Assembly (NCBI RefSeq): GCF_002224285.1
Contig: NZ_CP022436.1
Span: forward strand, 2,976,001 to 3,040,000
From: Arthrobacter sp. YN
GTDB lineage: Bacteria; Actinomycetota; Actinomycetes; Actinomycetales; Micrococcaceae
Length of the DNA: 64,000 bases
Direction of reading: 5' to 3'
Shown: piece after piece, positions 44,001 through 53,917 of the stretch
Position numbering within the stretch: the first letter of the stretch is position 1
Layout of the letters: each line of letters starts with the position of its first letter
Program-made: the position numbers and the translations under genes
Notes under the pieces: model-generated
Database searches by the model: none
Told to the model about the DNA's origin: nothing
The model's input: the letters and a program-made list of their open reading frames with translations, nothing else

Positions 44001-45362
44001 TTAGGCACCGGCCTTTCCGAGCAGGATCCTGGCCTCGGCCACCACCGTGATGGAGCCGGTCACCAGGACGCCGCCAGCGAGGTCGTCATTGGATTCCGCA
44101 CGCTCCACGGCCCATTCGAGGGCGTCGTCGAGCTTCTCCGCAATGTGGATGTTGTCCTCGCCGAAGCCAAGGTCGACGGCGAGTTCGGCCAGTTCCGCTG
44201 CGGGAACGGCACGCGCCGAGTTGGATTGCGTGAAGCAGAATTCTCCGGCAAGTCCACCGAGGGAATCCCTGAGGGTCTTCAGGATTTCTTCCGCGTCTTT
44301 CTCGCGCAGGACTCCCACCACCACCACAAGCTTGCTGAAACTGAAGGCTTCCTGGATGGCCTCGGATGAGACGCGGATGCCGTCCGGATTATGCGCAGCG
44401 TCAACCACCACGGTAGGCGCCGTGCGGACAACCTCGAGCCGGCCAGGTGACGTCACGTTGCCGAAGGCTTCCTTGAGCACCTCTGCATCGAGTTCCTTCT
44501 CTCCCCCGCCGAAGAAGGCTTCCAAGGCAGCAACGGCCACGGCAGCATTTTCAGCTTGGTGGGCGCCATGGAGCGGAAGCAGCAGGTCCTCGTACCGGCC
44601 GGCAAGGCCTTGGATGGTCAGGACCTGGCCACCAACAGCCACAGCGCGGGACTCAACACCAAATTCAACGCCCTCGAACCGGAACGGCACATCCACTTCG
44701 CGGGCTTTCTCCAACAGGACCTGCGCGGCGTCCACCGGCTGGGCGGCGCTGACCAGGAAGCCGCCGGGTTTGATGATGCCGGCCTTCTCATAAGCGATGT
44801 CCTCCGTGGTGTCGCCCAGGAGATCCGTGTGGTCCAAAGAGATCGGAGTGATGACCGAGACTTGACCGTCGCCCACGTTCGTGGCGTCGGTGATGCCGCC
44901 CAACCCGACCTCCATGACGGCAACATCAACCGGCTGGTCAGCGAACACAGCAAAGCCCAGAATGGTGAGGCACTCAAAGTACGTCAGACGGGGCTCGTTG
45001 CCGGCCTCGAGCTCGCTGTCCACGATTTCCAAGTACGGGCGGATCTCGTCCCAGATGCGCACGAACGTCGCGTCTGGCACAGGTTCGCCGTCGATGCTGA
45101 TGCGCTCGGTGACCTTGGACAAGTGCGGGCTGGTATAGCGGCCTGTGCTCAGTCCGTGGGCACGCAGTCCGGCCTCGATCATGCGGGCCGTTGACGTTTT
45201 ACCGTTGGTGCCGGTGATGTGGATGATCGGGTAGGCCTTGTTCGGCTCCCCCAGCACGTCCATGGCACGGAACAAGGGGGCCAGGCGCGGTTCCATTTTG
45301 TTTTCCGGAGCACGGCCCAGAAGTTCGGCGTAGACGCTTTCTACCGAGAATTCGTCAGTCAT
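44001..45362 (-). CDS. folC: Folylpolyglutamate synthase / dihydrofolate synthase
   Basis: A 453-residue Mur-ligase family enzyme that adds glutamates to folates. Motifs: HITGTNGKTSTARMIEAGL (P-loop), YTSPHLSKVTERI, VMEVGLGGITDATN, ISLDHTDLLGDT, and VVDAAHNPDGIR. It is two bases downstream of the ileS stop and two bases upstream of the DUF4233 gene. Confidence 0.95.
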   Translation of the reverse strand: MTDEFSVESVYAELLGRAPENKMEPRLAPLFRAMDVLGEPNKAYPIIHITGTNGKTSTARMIEAGLRAHGLSTGRYTSPHLSKVTERISIDGEPVPDATFVRIWDEIRPYLEIVDSELEAGNEPRLTYFECLTILGFAVFADQPVDVAVMEVGLGGITDATNVGDGQVSVITPISLDHTDLLGDTTEDIAYEKAGIIKPGGFLVSAAQPVDAAQVLLEKAREVDVPFRFEGVEFGVESRAVAVGGQVLTIQGLAGRYEDLLLPLHGAHQAENAAVAVAALEAFFGGGEKELDAEVLKEAFGNVTSPGRLEVVRTAPTVVVDAAHNPDGIRVSSEAIQEAFSFSKLVVVVGVLREKDAEEILKTLRDSLGGLAGEFCFTQSNSARAVPAAELAELAVDLGFGEDNIHIAEKLDDALEWAVERAESNDDLAGGVLVTGSITVVAEARILLGKAGA

Positions 45363-45364
45363 GG

Positions 45365-48300
45365 TCAGGCTCCTGCCTTGGTGACCGTGACCTGCGGTTC
45401 GTCGACGCCGGCCAGCAGAACCTCCAGCTCAAGGGTCAGCGTTTCTGTCTTCACGAGCTCCGCATTGGCTTCCAGGGCGTCGACGACGTCCTGTGCGGCC
45501 TCCACAGACGTGCGGATGCGGTCGCTCACGTTGAGTCCAGCGTCCTTGCGGGCCTGCTGGATGGCGCGGACCATGTCCCGGGCCAGCCCTTCTGCGGCAA
45601 GCTCCGGGGTGACCTCGGTGTTGAGGACCACAAAGCCACCGCCAGGAAGTACCGCTACTGCCGAGCTGCCGCCGTCGGCCGCTTCCGCAACCACAGTCTC
45701 CAGCGTGTACTCGTGTGGCTCGAGCTCGAGGCCACCGGCAACGACACTACCGGCATCATTGACAGACCAATCTCCGGATTTGGATCCCTTGATGGCCTGT
45801 TGGACGTTCTTGCCGAGGCGAGGTCCGGCAGCCCGGGCGTTGACCACCAGCTTCTGCTCGATGCCGAATTCCTCAGGTGAGGCAGTTGCCGCGTCCAGCA
45901 GGCGGACGGACCGCAGGTTCAGTTCATCAGCGACGACGGCGGCAAAGCCTTCCAGCGTGTCTGCTCCAGGTGCCACAACAGTCAGTTCCTGCAGCGGCAG
46001 CCGGACGCGCAGGTTGGCTCCCTTGCGCAGGCTGGAACCAGTGGAGCAGATCTGCTGCACACGGTCCATGGCCTCCACCAGCCCAGCGTTGGCAGGGAAC
46101 ATGGACGCGTCGGGCCAGTCAGCCAGGTGCACGGAGCGGCCACCCGTGAGACCACGCCAGATTTCCTCGGAGACCAGCGGCAACAACGATGCCGACACCC
46201 GGCACACGGCTTCCAACGCCGTGTAGAGCGCGTCAAAAGCGTCAACGTTCTCGTCGAAGAAACGCTGGCGGCTGCGGCGGACGTACCAGTTGGTGAGCAT
46301 GTCCAGGTAGCTGCGCAGCTGATCGCAGGCACCCGAGATGTCGTAGCTGTCCAGGCTGGAAGTGATGTTCCGGACCAGGTCCCCGGTGTTGGCCAGGAGG
46401 TATTGGTCCAGCGTGTCGGCGTAGCCGTCGTAGCGCAGCTTCGCTTCGTAACCGGAACCGCCGTTCGATGCGTTGGTGTACAGCGTGAAGAAGCTATAGA
46501 CGTTCCACAGCGGCAGGATGACCTGACGGACGCCATCGCGGATACCTTGCTCGGTCACCACGAGGTTGCCACCGCGGAGGATGGGGCTGGACATGAGGAA
46601 CCAGCGCATGGCGTCGGAACCGTCGCGGTCCAGGACCTCGGACACGTCCGGGTAGTTACGCAGGCTCTTGGACATCTTCTGGCCGTCGGAGCCCAGGACG
46701 ATGCCATGGCTGATCACATTGCGGAATGCCGGGCGGTCAAACAGCGCGGTAGACAGGATATGCAGCATGTAGAACCAGCCGCGCGTCTGTCCGATGTACT
46801 CCACGATGAAGTCCGCCGGGTTGTGGGTGTCAAACCACTCCTCGTTTTGGAACGGGTAGTGCACCTGTCCGTACGGCATGGAACCGGAGTCGAACCAGAC
46901 GTCCAGGACGTCCTCGACGCGGCGCATGGTGGATCGACCTGTGGGGTCGTCCGGGTTGGGACGGGTCAGTTCATCGATGAACGGACGGTGCAGGTCCACC
47001 TGGCCCTCGTTGTTGACCGGGAGCCGGCCGAAGTCGGCTTCCAGGTCCGCCAGCGAACCGTAGACGTCGGTGCGCGGGTACTCGGGATCATCCGACTGCC
47101 AAACAGGGATGGGTGAGCCCCAGTAGCGGTTGCGGCTGATGGACCAGTCACGGGCGTTGTCCAGCCACTTGCCGAACTGGCCGTCCTTGACGTTGCCCGG
47201 GATCCAGTTGATCTCCTGGTTCAGCTCGGACATGCGGTCCTTGAACTTGGTGACCTCCACGTACCAGGAGGACACTGCCCGGTAGATCAGGGGGTTCCGG
47301 CAACGCCAGCAGTGCGGGTAGCTGTGCTCGTAGCTGGCCTGGCGGACCAATCGGCCATCGGCGCGGAGCACCTGGGTGATGGGCTTGTTAGCGTCGAAAA
47401 CCTGCAGCCCAACGATGGATGCCAACTCGCCGTGGGCAAACAGCGGCAGGAACCTGGCGCCTTCGTCCACGGAGAGGACCACGGGGATGCCGGCGTCTTC
47501 ACAGACCTTCTGGTCATCCTCACCGTAGGCCGGAGCCTGGTGGACGATGCCCGTACCGTCGGTGGTGGTGACGTAGTCGGCCACCAGGAAGCGCCAGGCA
47601 TTCTGCGTCCCGTACTTCTCAGTATCCGCAAAGTCGTTCCACAGCGGCTCATACTCCAGGCCCGCCAGCTCAGCGCCTGTGTGGGTGGAGGCAACGGCGG
47701 CAGTTGCGGCAGCGACGCCGTCGGCACCATCACCGTACCCCAGGTCCTTGGCGTAGGACCCCACAAGGTCAGCAGCGAGCAGGAAGCTGCCGGTCACCGG
47801 AGCTTCAGCGGAGGCCGCCTTCACGCCGTTGGGTCCTGCGGGCAGGACCGCATAAGAGATGTCAGGTCCGACGGCGAGCGCCAGGTTGGTGGGCAACGTC
47901 CAGGGCGTGGTGGTCCAGGCGATGGCCTGCACACCTGCAAGGTCCTTGGAGAGACCGGTATCGCCTGCCTTGATGGGGAACGTGACCGTGACCGTCTGGT
48001 CCTGGCGGTTCTTGTAGACGTCGTCGTCCATGCGGAGTTCGTGGTTGGACAGCGGCGTCTCGTCTTTCCAGCAGTACGGCAGGACGCGGTAACCGTTATA
48101 GGTCAGGCCCTTTTCATGCAGCTGTTTGAAGGCCCAAAGCACCGACTCCATGTACTCGACGTTGAGGGTCTTGTAGTCGTTCTCGAAGTCCACCCAGCGG
48201 GCCTGGCGGGTGACGTAGGCCTTCCACTCGTTGGCGTACTTCATCACGGAGGCGCGGCAGGCGTCGTTGAATTTGTCGATGCCCATGGCTTCGATCTGGG

Positions 48301-48664
48301 TCTTGTCCGTCATGCCCAGTTGCTTCATGGCTTCGAGCTCTGCGGGGAGGCCGTGGGTGTCCCAGCCAAAGCGGCGCTCCACCCGCTTGCCGCGCTGGGT
48401 CTGGTAGCGGCCTACGAGGTCCTTGGCGTAGCCAGTCAGGAGGTGGCCGTAGTGCGGGAGGCCGTTGGCGAAGGGAGGGCCATCGTAGAAGACGAACTCG
48501 TTGCTGCCGTCCTTACCCGCATCGCGTTGGTCGATGCTGGCTTGGAAGGTGCCGTCTTCGTCCCAGTATTTGAGGATGCGTTCTTCGATCTCCGGGAACT
48601 TCACGGAAGCGGACACGCCGTGCGTGCCGGACGAAGACGCTGAGGCCTTGGGGTAGTGGGTCAT
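45365..48664 (-). CDS. ileS: Isoleucyl-tRNA synthetase, long (eukaryote-like) type
   Basis: About 1099 residues from ATG 48664, preceded by AGGATATGAG. The HIGH motif is [13 protein letters not shown] is [12 protein letters not shown], and the editing domain lies between ([14 protein letters not shown]). The length and the [16 protein letters not shown] form fit the IleS2 class. The frame remains open upstream to a GTG ([11 protein letters not shown]), but MTHYPKAS matches the usual N-terminus. A T-box leader about 80 bases upstream senses uncharged tRNA-Ile. Confidence 0.96.
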   Translation of the reverse strand: MTHYPKASASSSGTHGVSASVKFPEIEERILKYWDEDGTFQASIDQRDAGKDGSNEFVFYDGPPFANGLPHYGHLLTGYAKDLVGRYQTQRGKRVERRFGWDTHGLPAELEAMKQLGMTDKTQIEAMGIDKFNDACRASVMKYANEWKAYVTRQARWVDFENDYKTLNVEYMESVLWAFKQLHEKGLTYNGYRVLPYCWKDETPLSNHELRMDDDVYKNRQDQTVTVTFPIKAGDTGLSKDLAGVQAIAWTTTPWTLPTNLALAVGPDISYAVLPAGPNGVKAASAEAPVTGSFLLAADLVGSYAKDLGYGDGADGVAAATAAVASTHTGAELAGLEYEPLWNDFADTEKYGTQNAWRFLVADYVTTTDGTGIVHQAPAYGEDDQKVCEDAGIPVVLSVDEGARFLPLFAHGELASIVGLQVFDANKPITQVLRADGRLVRQASYEHSYPHCWRCRNPLIYRAVSSWYVEVTKFKDRMSELNQEINWIPGNVKDGQFGKWLDNARDWSISRNRYWGSPIPVWQSDDPEYPRTDVYGSLADLEADFGRLPVNNEGQVDLHRPFIDELTRPNPDDPTGRSTMRRVEDVLDVWFDSGSMPYGQVHYPFQNEEWFDTHNPADFIVEYIGQTRGWFYMLHILSTALFDRPAFRNVISHGIVLGSDGQKMSKSLRNYPDVSEVLDRDGSDAMRWFLMSSPILRGGNLVVTEQGIRDGVRQVILPLWNVYSFFTLYTNASNGGSGYEAKLRYDGYADTLDQYLLANTGDLVRNITSSLDSYDISGACDQLRSYLDMLTNWYVRRSRQRFFDENVDAFDALYTALEAVCRVSASLLPLVSEEIWRGLTGGRSVHLADWPDASMFPANAGLVEAMDRVQQICSTGSSLRKGANLRVRLPLQELTVVAPGADTLEGFAAVVADELNLRSVRLLDAATASPEEFGIEQKLVVNARAAGPRLGKNVQQAIKGSKSGDWSVNDAGSVVAGGLELEPHEYTLETVVAEAADGGSSAVAVLPGGGFVVLNTEVTPELAAEGLARDMVRAIQQARKDAGLNVSDRIRTSVEAAQDVVDALEANAELVKTETLTLELEVLLAGVDEPQVTVTKAGA

Positions 48665-48744
48665 CTCATATCCTGTGATAGCTGGTTGACTGTCAGGATG
48701 CGAGGACGGCGTCGATGTTTGCTGTTGTTCAGTCACAGCAACAC

Positions 48745-48934
48745 CGGTACCGCGGTACCACCTCACTTACCGAAGCCTTGGCATCCCTGGGTAAGGGATG
48801 GCTGCCGGCACCGGCCTCTCATTACTGCTGTGACGGGCTTACCCGTCCGGTTCTACTGGGCGCCTGGCACCTTTGCAAGTGGTTGGCGCTGTTCTTCCGG
48901 AAGCTCACCGGTGATGGCCGGATCAAAGCTGGTC
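48745..48934 (-). promoter_or_regulatory. ileS T-box leader (actinobacterial, short stem I)
   Basis: The minus strand carries the T-box AGGTGGTACCGCGG (near 48750-48763). About 150 bases earlier lies a short stem I with GATCCGGCCATCACCGG, containing the AUC specifier for isoleucine. A TAGACT -10 element (plus 48940-48945) places the start just before stem I. No clear intrinsic terminator follows, so control of translation initiation, as known for actinobacterial ileS, is likely. The rest of the gap to 49028 holds this promoter and the start region of the divergent gene. Confidence 0.92.
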
Positions 48935-49028
48935 CCCCAAGTCTAGCGGCAGCGTGGTGCCTCCCTCTACCCGGAGTTCATCCCATGGATGGAGCCCGGT
49001 GGCGCCGCTGGTACATAGACTCGTCCCC

Positions 49029-50075
49029 ATGACGCTTCCCGCCCCTGCACTTCCGGAAACCCGCCATCCCCGGCGGCCGGCATCCATCGCGTGGTCGGTA
49101 CTGGCCCTGGTGGTGTGGCTGCCGGTAGCGGGGCTGTCACTGTTCCGTGCCATCCCTGCCGAATGGCCCCTCATTGTGGTGCAGTTGCTGTCCTTCACGC
49201 CGTGGATGGTGCTGCCCGCGGCGCTTGCCCTGGTGCTTGCTGTGGTGGGGCGGCGGCGGTGGGTCATCCTCACGACGGCGGCGCTGTTGGCGGTTCAGCT
49301 GTTCTGGCTGTTCCCGCTGGACAACGGAAAAGCGGAAGCACTGCCGGCCGGGACGGCCACGGCTTCGCTGAAGGTGATGAGCCTCAACTCCGAGTATGGC
49401 GAGGCGGACGCGGCGACCATTGTGAGGCTGGTCCGCGAGAAGGGTGTCCAGTTGCTGACGATCCAGGAACACACCCAACGGCTTGAAGACGCCCTCAGCT
49501 CAGCGGGCCTGGAGGACGTACTGCCACATCTCCTCAGCCAACCCAATGACGACGCGTCCGGCGGCGCGGTGTACTCCGTGTTCCCGCTGGAGGCCGTGGG
49601 GCTGCTGCCTGACACCCCGTTCCGGATGGACGTGACCCGGGTACAGGTCACGGATTCCGGTGCTGGTTCCATGGCGGCGCTGAACCTCACCAACGTCCAT
49701 ACCCTTCCACCGGTTGATGAGCGGATTGGTCAGTGGCGCAGCGATCTGGACAAGCTGGCCCGGCAGGCTTCCCGGCCCGGGAACCATCTGTTGGTGGGCG
49801 ACTACAACGCAACGTACGATCACGCCGAGTTCCGTTCGTTGCTCGACAACGCCTTGGGCGGTCAGCAGACGGGCACGAAGCTCGTTGACGTCGGAACAGC
49901 TTCCGGTGGGCGGTTCTCCCCCACGTGGCCCATGGAGGGACAGCCGCTGCCGGGCATTGTCATCGACCACATGGTCACCTCGCCCCGGATCAGCAGCAGC
50001 GGCTACGCGGTCCTCCACGTTCCGGGCACCGACCACGCCGCCATCCTGGCAACGCTCAGCATTCCGGCCGGCTAA
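49029..50075 (+). CDS. Endonuclease/exonuclease/phosphatase family membrane protein
   Basis: About 348 residues. Three N-terminal transmembrane helices (about 22-105) are followed by an EEP domain. Visible catalytic-type residues are N in VMSLNSEYGEAD, E in LLTIQEHT, DYNAT (the GDYN motif), and DHMV and GTDHAAI near the end. It may be an outward-facing hydrolase of phosphodiester or lipid substrates. TAGACT seven bases before the ATG suggests a leaderless message. Confidence 0.85.
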   Translation: MTLPAPALPETRHPRRPASIAWSVLALVVWLPVAGLSLFRAIPAEWPLIVVQLLSFTPWMVLPAALALVLAVVGRRRWVILTTAALLAVQLFWLFPLDNGKAEALPAGTATASLKVMSLNSEYGEADAATIVRLVREKGVQLLTIQEHTQRLEDALSSAGLEDVLPHLLSQPNDDASGGAVYSVFPLEAVGLLPDTPFRMDVTRVQVTDSGAGSMAALNLTNVHTLPPVDERIGQWRSDLDKLARQASRPGNHLLVGDYNATYDHAEFRSLLDNALGGQQTGTKLVDVGTASGGRFSPTWPMEGQPLPGIVIDHMVTSPRISSSGYAVLHVPGTDHAAILATLSIPAG

Positions 50076-50863
50076 CGTTCCCTGCGGATCAACTTGTGGT
50101 TGGCTGCCTGGGCCACAGGGCGGACCACGATCTGGTCGAGGTTGATATGGTGCGGCAACGACACTGAGTAGGCCACTACGCCTGCCACGTCCCCGGCGGT
50201 CAGCGGCTTGTCCACACCGGCATACACCTTGGCGGCCGCGTCTTTGTCGCCCAGCCGGTTCAGTGCGAATTCCTCGGTGTACACCAGCCCTGGAGCCACC
50301 TCGATCACCCGGACGTTGTTGCCCACCTCTTCCAGGCGCAAAGCGTTGGTCATGGCGTGCTGGGCAAACTTGGCGGCGTTGTAGCCGGCCCCGCCCTCGT
50401 ACGCCGACAGTCCGGCAGTGGAGGTCAGGTTCAGGACCGTACCCTCGCCGTTTTCCCGCAGCATGGGCAGGAACGCCCGGGTGATCTTCATGGTCCCCAA
50501 AACGTTGACCTGGTACATCCATTCCCAATCCTCTGTGTCGGCATTGGCGATGGTGTCCGCGCCGCGTGCACCGCCGGCGATGTTGATGAGGGTGTCAGCA
50601 CCTCCGGCCGTGGTCACGGCTTCCAGCAAGGCTGCTACGTCGTCGTCGTTGGTGATGTCGGCCGGGAACGGCACAGCGCCGGTTTCAGCACCCAGGGCCT
50701 CGAGCCTGTCGGCCCTGCGCGCCACGGCGAAAACCGTCCAGCCTGTGGACACCAGGGCCCTGACGGTGGCTTCACCGATACCGGTGCTTGCACCGGTCAC
50801 CACGGCCGTCCTGTTCGTGCCGGAATTCTGTCCTGAGGGGGTGCTGTGCGCTGCCAAAGTCAT
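50072..50863 (-). CDS. Short-chain dehydrogenase/reductase
   Basis: A 263-residue classical SDR. The NAD(P) motif is TGASTGIG (23-30), with INIAGGARG, and the catalytic set S in LTSTAGLSAYEGG and YNAAK. ARRADRLEALG after beta-2 suggests NADP(H) preference. The substrate is unknown. It converges with the gene at 49029-50075 (stops overlap by four bases) and diverges from valS. Confidence 0.92.
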   Translation of the reverse strand: MTLAAHSTPSGQNSGTNRTAVVTGASTGIGEATVRALVSTGWTVFAVARRADRLEALGAETGAVPFPADITNDDDVAALLEAVTTAGGADTLINIAGGARGADTIANADTEDWEWMYQVNVLGTMKITRAFLPMLRENGEGTVLNLTSTAGLSAYEGGAGYNAAKFAQHAMTNALRLEEVGNNVRVIEVAPGLVYTEEFALNRLGDKDAAAKVYAGVDKPLTAGDVAGVVAYSVSLPHHINLDQIVVRPVAQAANHKLIRRER

Positions 50864-50905
50864 GGCACCACCTTATCCGGGGGTGCGCAGTCCTACCCCG
50901 GCGGG

Positions 50906-50969
50906 CTGTACCTTGCGTTGATTCAGCCATGAAACAATTGATCCATGGCTGAATCAACGCAGGGTACAG
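50906..50969. repeat. 25-bp inverted repeat spanning the valS start codon
   Basis: The left arm is 50906-50930 and the right arm 50945-50969; 24 of 25 bases pair, with a single mismatch at the eighth base. The 14-base spacer is GAAACAATTGATCC. The right arm is the first eight codons of valS (MAESTQGT). The left arm is the same sequence inverted in the promoter region. Confidence 0.93.
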
Positions 50970-53572
50970 ACACGCCCGCCACCAACCCCATCAACGTTCC
51001 CGACAAGCCGGCCCTTGAAGGCCTTGAGGCTGCCTTGACGCAGCGCTGGCTGGATGAAGGAACCTACAAGTTCAACCCGGACACCACCCGGGAGCAGGTC
51101 TACTCGATCGATACTCCCCCGCCCACGGCATCGGGCTCGCTTCACGTGGGCCACATGTTCTCCTTCACCCAGACTGACGTCCAGGCCCGCTACATGCGAA
51201 TGACCGGAAAAAACGTCTTCTACCCCATGGGCTGGGACGACAACGGCTTGCCCACCGAGCGCCGCGTCCAGAACTACTACGGTGTGCGTTGCGATCCCGC
51301 CATCCCCTACCAGGCCGACTACACGCCGCCCGCACAGCCTGCCAAGAACCAGCGGGACTTCGACGTCGTCTCGCGCCAGAACTTCATCGAACTGTGCGAG
51401 GAACTCGCCGTTGAGGACGAGAAAGTCTTCGAGAACCTGTTCCAGACCCTCGGGCTGTCCGTGGACTGGGACCTGACGTACCGCACCATTGACGACACGT
51501 CACGTGCGGTCTCCCAGCGCGCCTTCCTCGCGAACCTTTCTGCCGGTGACGCCTACATGGCCGAAGCTCCCACGCTCTGGGATGTAACGTTCCGCACGGC
51601 TGTTGCACAGGCTGAACTTGAGGACCGCGACGTTGCCGGCGCCTACTACCGCTACCCCTTCTTCACTGAAGACGGCGAAAAGATCTTCATCGAGACCACT
51701 CGCCCGGAACTGCTGGCTGCCTGCGCGGCCCTGGTGGCAAACCCCGACGACGAACGGTACCAGCCGCTGTTCGGCAAGACCGTGAAGTCGCCGCTGTTCG
51801 ACGTCGAACTTGAGGTCAAGGCCCACCCCCTCGCCAAGGCGGACAAGGGCTCCGGAATTGCCATGGTGTGTACTTTCGGCGACCTCACCGACGTCACCTG
51901 GTGGCGCGAACTGCAGCTGCCCACGCGTGCCATCATGGGCCGCGACGGCCGCATCATTGCCGACACCCCGGAATGGATCACCACCGAGGCCGGTAAGGAA
52001 GCCTACGCCGCGATCGCGGGCAAGACCGCTTTCTCCGCCAAGGAAGCCGTGGTTGAACTGCTCAAGGCAGCGGACCTGCTGGACGGCGAACCGAAGAAGA
52101 TCACCCACCCGGTGAACTTCTTCGAAAAGGGCGACAAGCCCCTCGAAGTTGTTACGTCCCGTCAGTGGTACATCCGCAACGGTGGCCGCGACGAGGAACG
52201 GCGCGAACGCCTGATCGGCCGAGGCCAGGAAATCACCTTCCACCCGGCCTTCATGCGCTCACGCTACGAGAACTGGATCGCCGGCCTGAACGGTGACTGG
52301 CTGGTTTCCCGCCAGCGCTTCTTCGGCGTGCCCATCCCCGTCTGGTACCCGCTGGATGCCCAGGGCAACCCGGACTACGACAACCCCATCCTGCCGTCGG
52401 ACGACATGCTGCCCGTGGACCCTGCTGCGGACGCGGCTCCCGGCTTCGAGGAAGCGCAGCGTGACCAGGCCAACGGCTTCACAGGTGACGCCGACGTCCT
52501 GGATACCTGGGCCACGTCCTCGCTCACCCCGCAGATTGTGGGCGGCTGGAGCCGTGACGAGGACCTGTTCTCCAAGGTCTACCCCTTCGACCTCCGTCCG
52601 CAGGGCCACGACATCATCCGCACCTGGCTGTTCTCGTCGGCCGTTCGCGCTGATGCCCTGCAGAAGAATGCCCCGTGGAAGCACGCGGCCATCTCCGGCT
52701 GGATCCTGGACCCGGACCGCAAGAAAATGTCCAAGTCCAAGGGCAACGTTGTGGTGCCCACGGATGTGCTCAACGAGTACGGTTCCGACGCCGTCCGCTA
52801 CTGGGCCGCCTCGGCCAAGCTTGGCGCTGACACTGCCTACGAAATTGCGCAGATGAAGATCGGCCGCCGTCTGGCCATCAAACTGCTGAACGCCTCCAAG
52901 TTCGTACTCAACCTTGGTGCCACCGAGAACTCCGTGGTGTCTGCTGACCTCTCGGTGCTGACCAACCCGCTGGACCGTGCGCTGCTCGCGCAACTGTCCG
53001 ATGTCGTTGCCCAGTCCACCAAGGCGTTTGAGAACTACGACTACGCCCGCGCACTCCAGATCACCGAGTCCTTCTTCTGGCAGTTCACGGACGACTACGT
53101 GGAGCTCATCAAGGACCGCGCCTATGGTGCCGCCGGCGAGACTGAGCAGGCCTCGGTCCTTGCTGCGCTGGCGACAACGCTGGACTCGCTCCTGCGTCTC
53201 TTCGCGCCGTTCCTGCCCTTCGCTACCGAAGAGGTCTGGGGCTGGTGGCGCGCAGGATCGGTCCACCGTGCAGAGTGGCCCACCGCCCTGGAAATCACGG
53301 ACGGGGACACCACCATGTTGGGCACAGTGGGCATCGCTCTCAGCGGCATTCGCAAAGCCAAGTCCGAGGCAAAGGTCAAGCAGCGCACGGAGGTGCTCTC
53401 TGCCTCCATCACGGCCGCGGAGGTTCTGGTGGCCCAACTGAAGGCCGGCCTGGGCGACTTGAAGGCAGCCGCCAACGCGCAGGAAATCACGCTCCAGTCC
53501 GGTGAAGGCGACCTGACCGTCAGCGATGTTGTCCTGGCACCAGCCGAGGAGACGTCCGCGTCCCAGCCGTAG
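50945..53572 (+). CDS. valS: Valyl-tRNA synthetase
   Basis: An 875-residue class I synthetase. HIGH is PPPTASGSLHVGHMF, KMSKS is KKMSKSKGNVV, and the editing domain lies between with IETTRPELLAACAAL and GIAMVCTFGDLTDV. The WDDNGLPTERRVQNYYGV stretch is typical of the actinobacterial/archaeal-like ValS form. The ATG and the first eight codons lie in the right arm of a 25-bp inverted repeat, which could fold over the start. No T-box is seen. A terminator follows. Confidence 0.96.
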   Translation: MAESTQGTDTPATNPINVPDKPALEGLEAALTQRWLDEGTYKFNPDTTREQVYSIDTPPPTASGSLHVGHMFSFTQTDVQARYMRMTGKNVFYPMGWDDNGLPTERRVQNYYGVRCDPAIPYQADYTPPAQPAKNQRDFDVVSRQNFIELCEELAVEDEKVFENLFQTLGLSVDWDLTYRTIDDTSRAVSQRAFLANLSAGDAYMAEAPTLWDVTFRTAVAQAELEDRDVAGAYYRYPFFTEDGEKIFIETTRPELLAACAALVANPDDERYQPLFGKTVKSPLFDVELEVKAHPLAKADKGSGIAMVCTFGDLTDVTWWRELQLPTRAIMGRDGRIIADTPEWITTEAGKEAYAAIAGKTAFSAKEAVVELLKAADLLDGEPKKITHPVNFFEKGDKPLEVVTSRQWYIRNGGRDEERRERLIGRGQEITFHPAFMRSRYENWIAGLNGDWLVSRQRFFGVPIPVWYPLDAQGNPDYDNPILPSDDMLPVDPAADAAPGFEEAQRDQANGFTGDADVLDTWATSSLTPQIVGGWSRDEDLFSKVYPFDLRPQGHDIIRTWLFSSAVRADALQKNAPWKHAAISGWILDPDRKKMSKSKGNVVVPTDVLNEYGSDAVRYWAASAKLGADTAYEIAQMKIGRRLAIKLLNASKFVLNLGATENSVVSADLSVLTNPLDRALLAQLSDVVAQSTKAFENYDYARALQITESFFWQFTDDYVELIKDRAYGAAGETEQASVLAALATTLDSLLRLFAPFLPFATEEVWGWWRAGSVHRAEWPTALEITDGDTTMLGTVGIALSGIRKAKSEAKVKQRTEVLSASITAAEVLVAQLKAGLGDLKAAANAQEITLQSGEGDLTVSDVVLAPAEETSASQP

Positions 53573-53611
53573 TCCCGGAAGTTACTGCGCCCATTGATTT
53601 CGGGCAAAGGG

Positions 53612-53647
53612 GAAGCCCCATCAGCGTTTTGCCGTTGGTGGGGCTTC
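53612..53647 (+). terminator. Terminator after valS
   Basis: GAAGCCCCA (53612-53620) pairs with TGGGGCTTC (53639-53647), and inner CAGCG/CGTTG pairing extends the stem to about 14 bp. ACTTTTC follows. Confidence 0.75.
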
Positions 53648-53857
53648 GACTTTTCGGCTGTCTGGTGATGTCTTGACAGTCTGGCGGAATCCTAGGAATT
53701 TCAGGTCTTCCTACCTCATCACTGGTAGCCTGCTTCCAACTTTGCCAAAGGCTGCGTTGGTTGCAATCACTGAATCTTTGGTTTCCGTGTCCCTCTTCTT
53801 TCGAAGTGGGTAAGAACCATTGTTGTCCCGCTGAAAGCAATGCACAAGACCCTTGGA

Positions 53858-53879
53858 AGAACTACAAACCTGTAGTTCT
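53858..53879. promoter_or_regulatory. Small palindrome upstream of the Fpg-like gene
   Basis: AGAACTACA, loop AACC, TGTAGTTCT form a perfect nine-base inverted repeat 39 bases before the Fpg-like ATG. It could be an operator or a leader hairpin. The 345-base gap 53573-53917 otherwise holds the valS terminator and a relatively AT-rich stretch without a gene. Confidence 0.35.
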
Positions 53880-53917
53880 CCTGCGCTCCGAGGGCTACCT
53901 GTGGCAGAGTATTGACC

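Noticed and set aside
47312..48643. A 443-codon open frame opposite ileS
   Set aside because: It is an antisense shadow of a well-supported synthetase gene.
52259..53437. A 392-codon open frame opposite valS
   Set aside because: Antisense shadow; valS carries all class I synthetase motifs.
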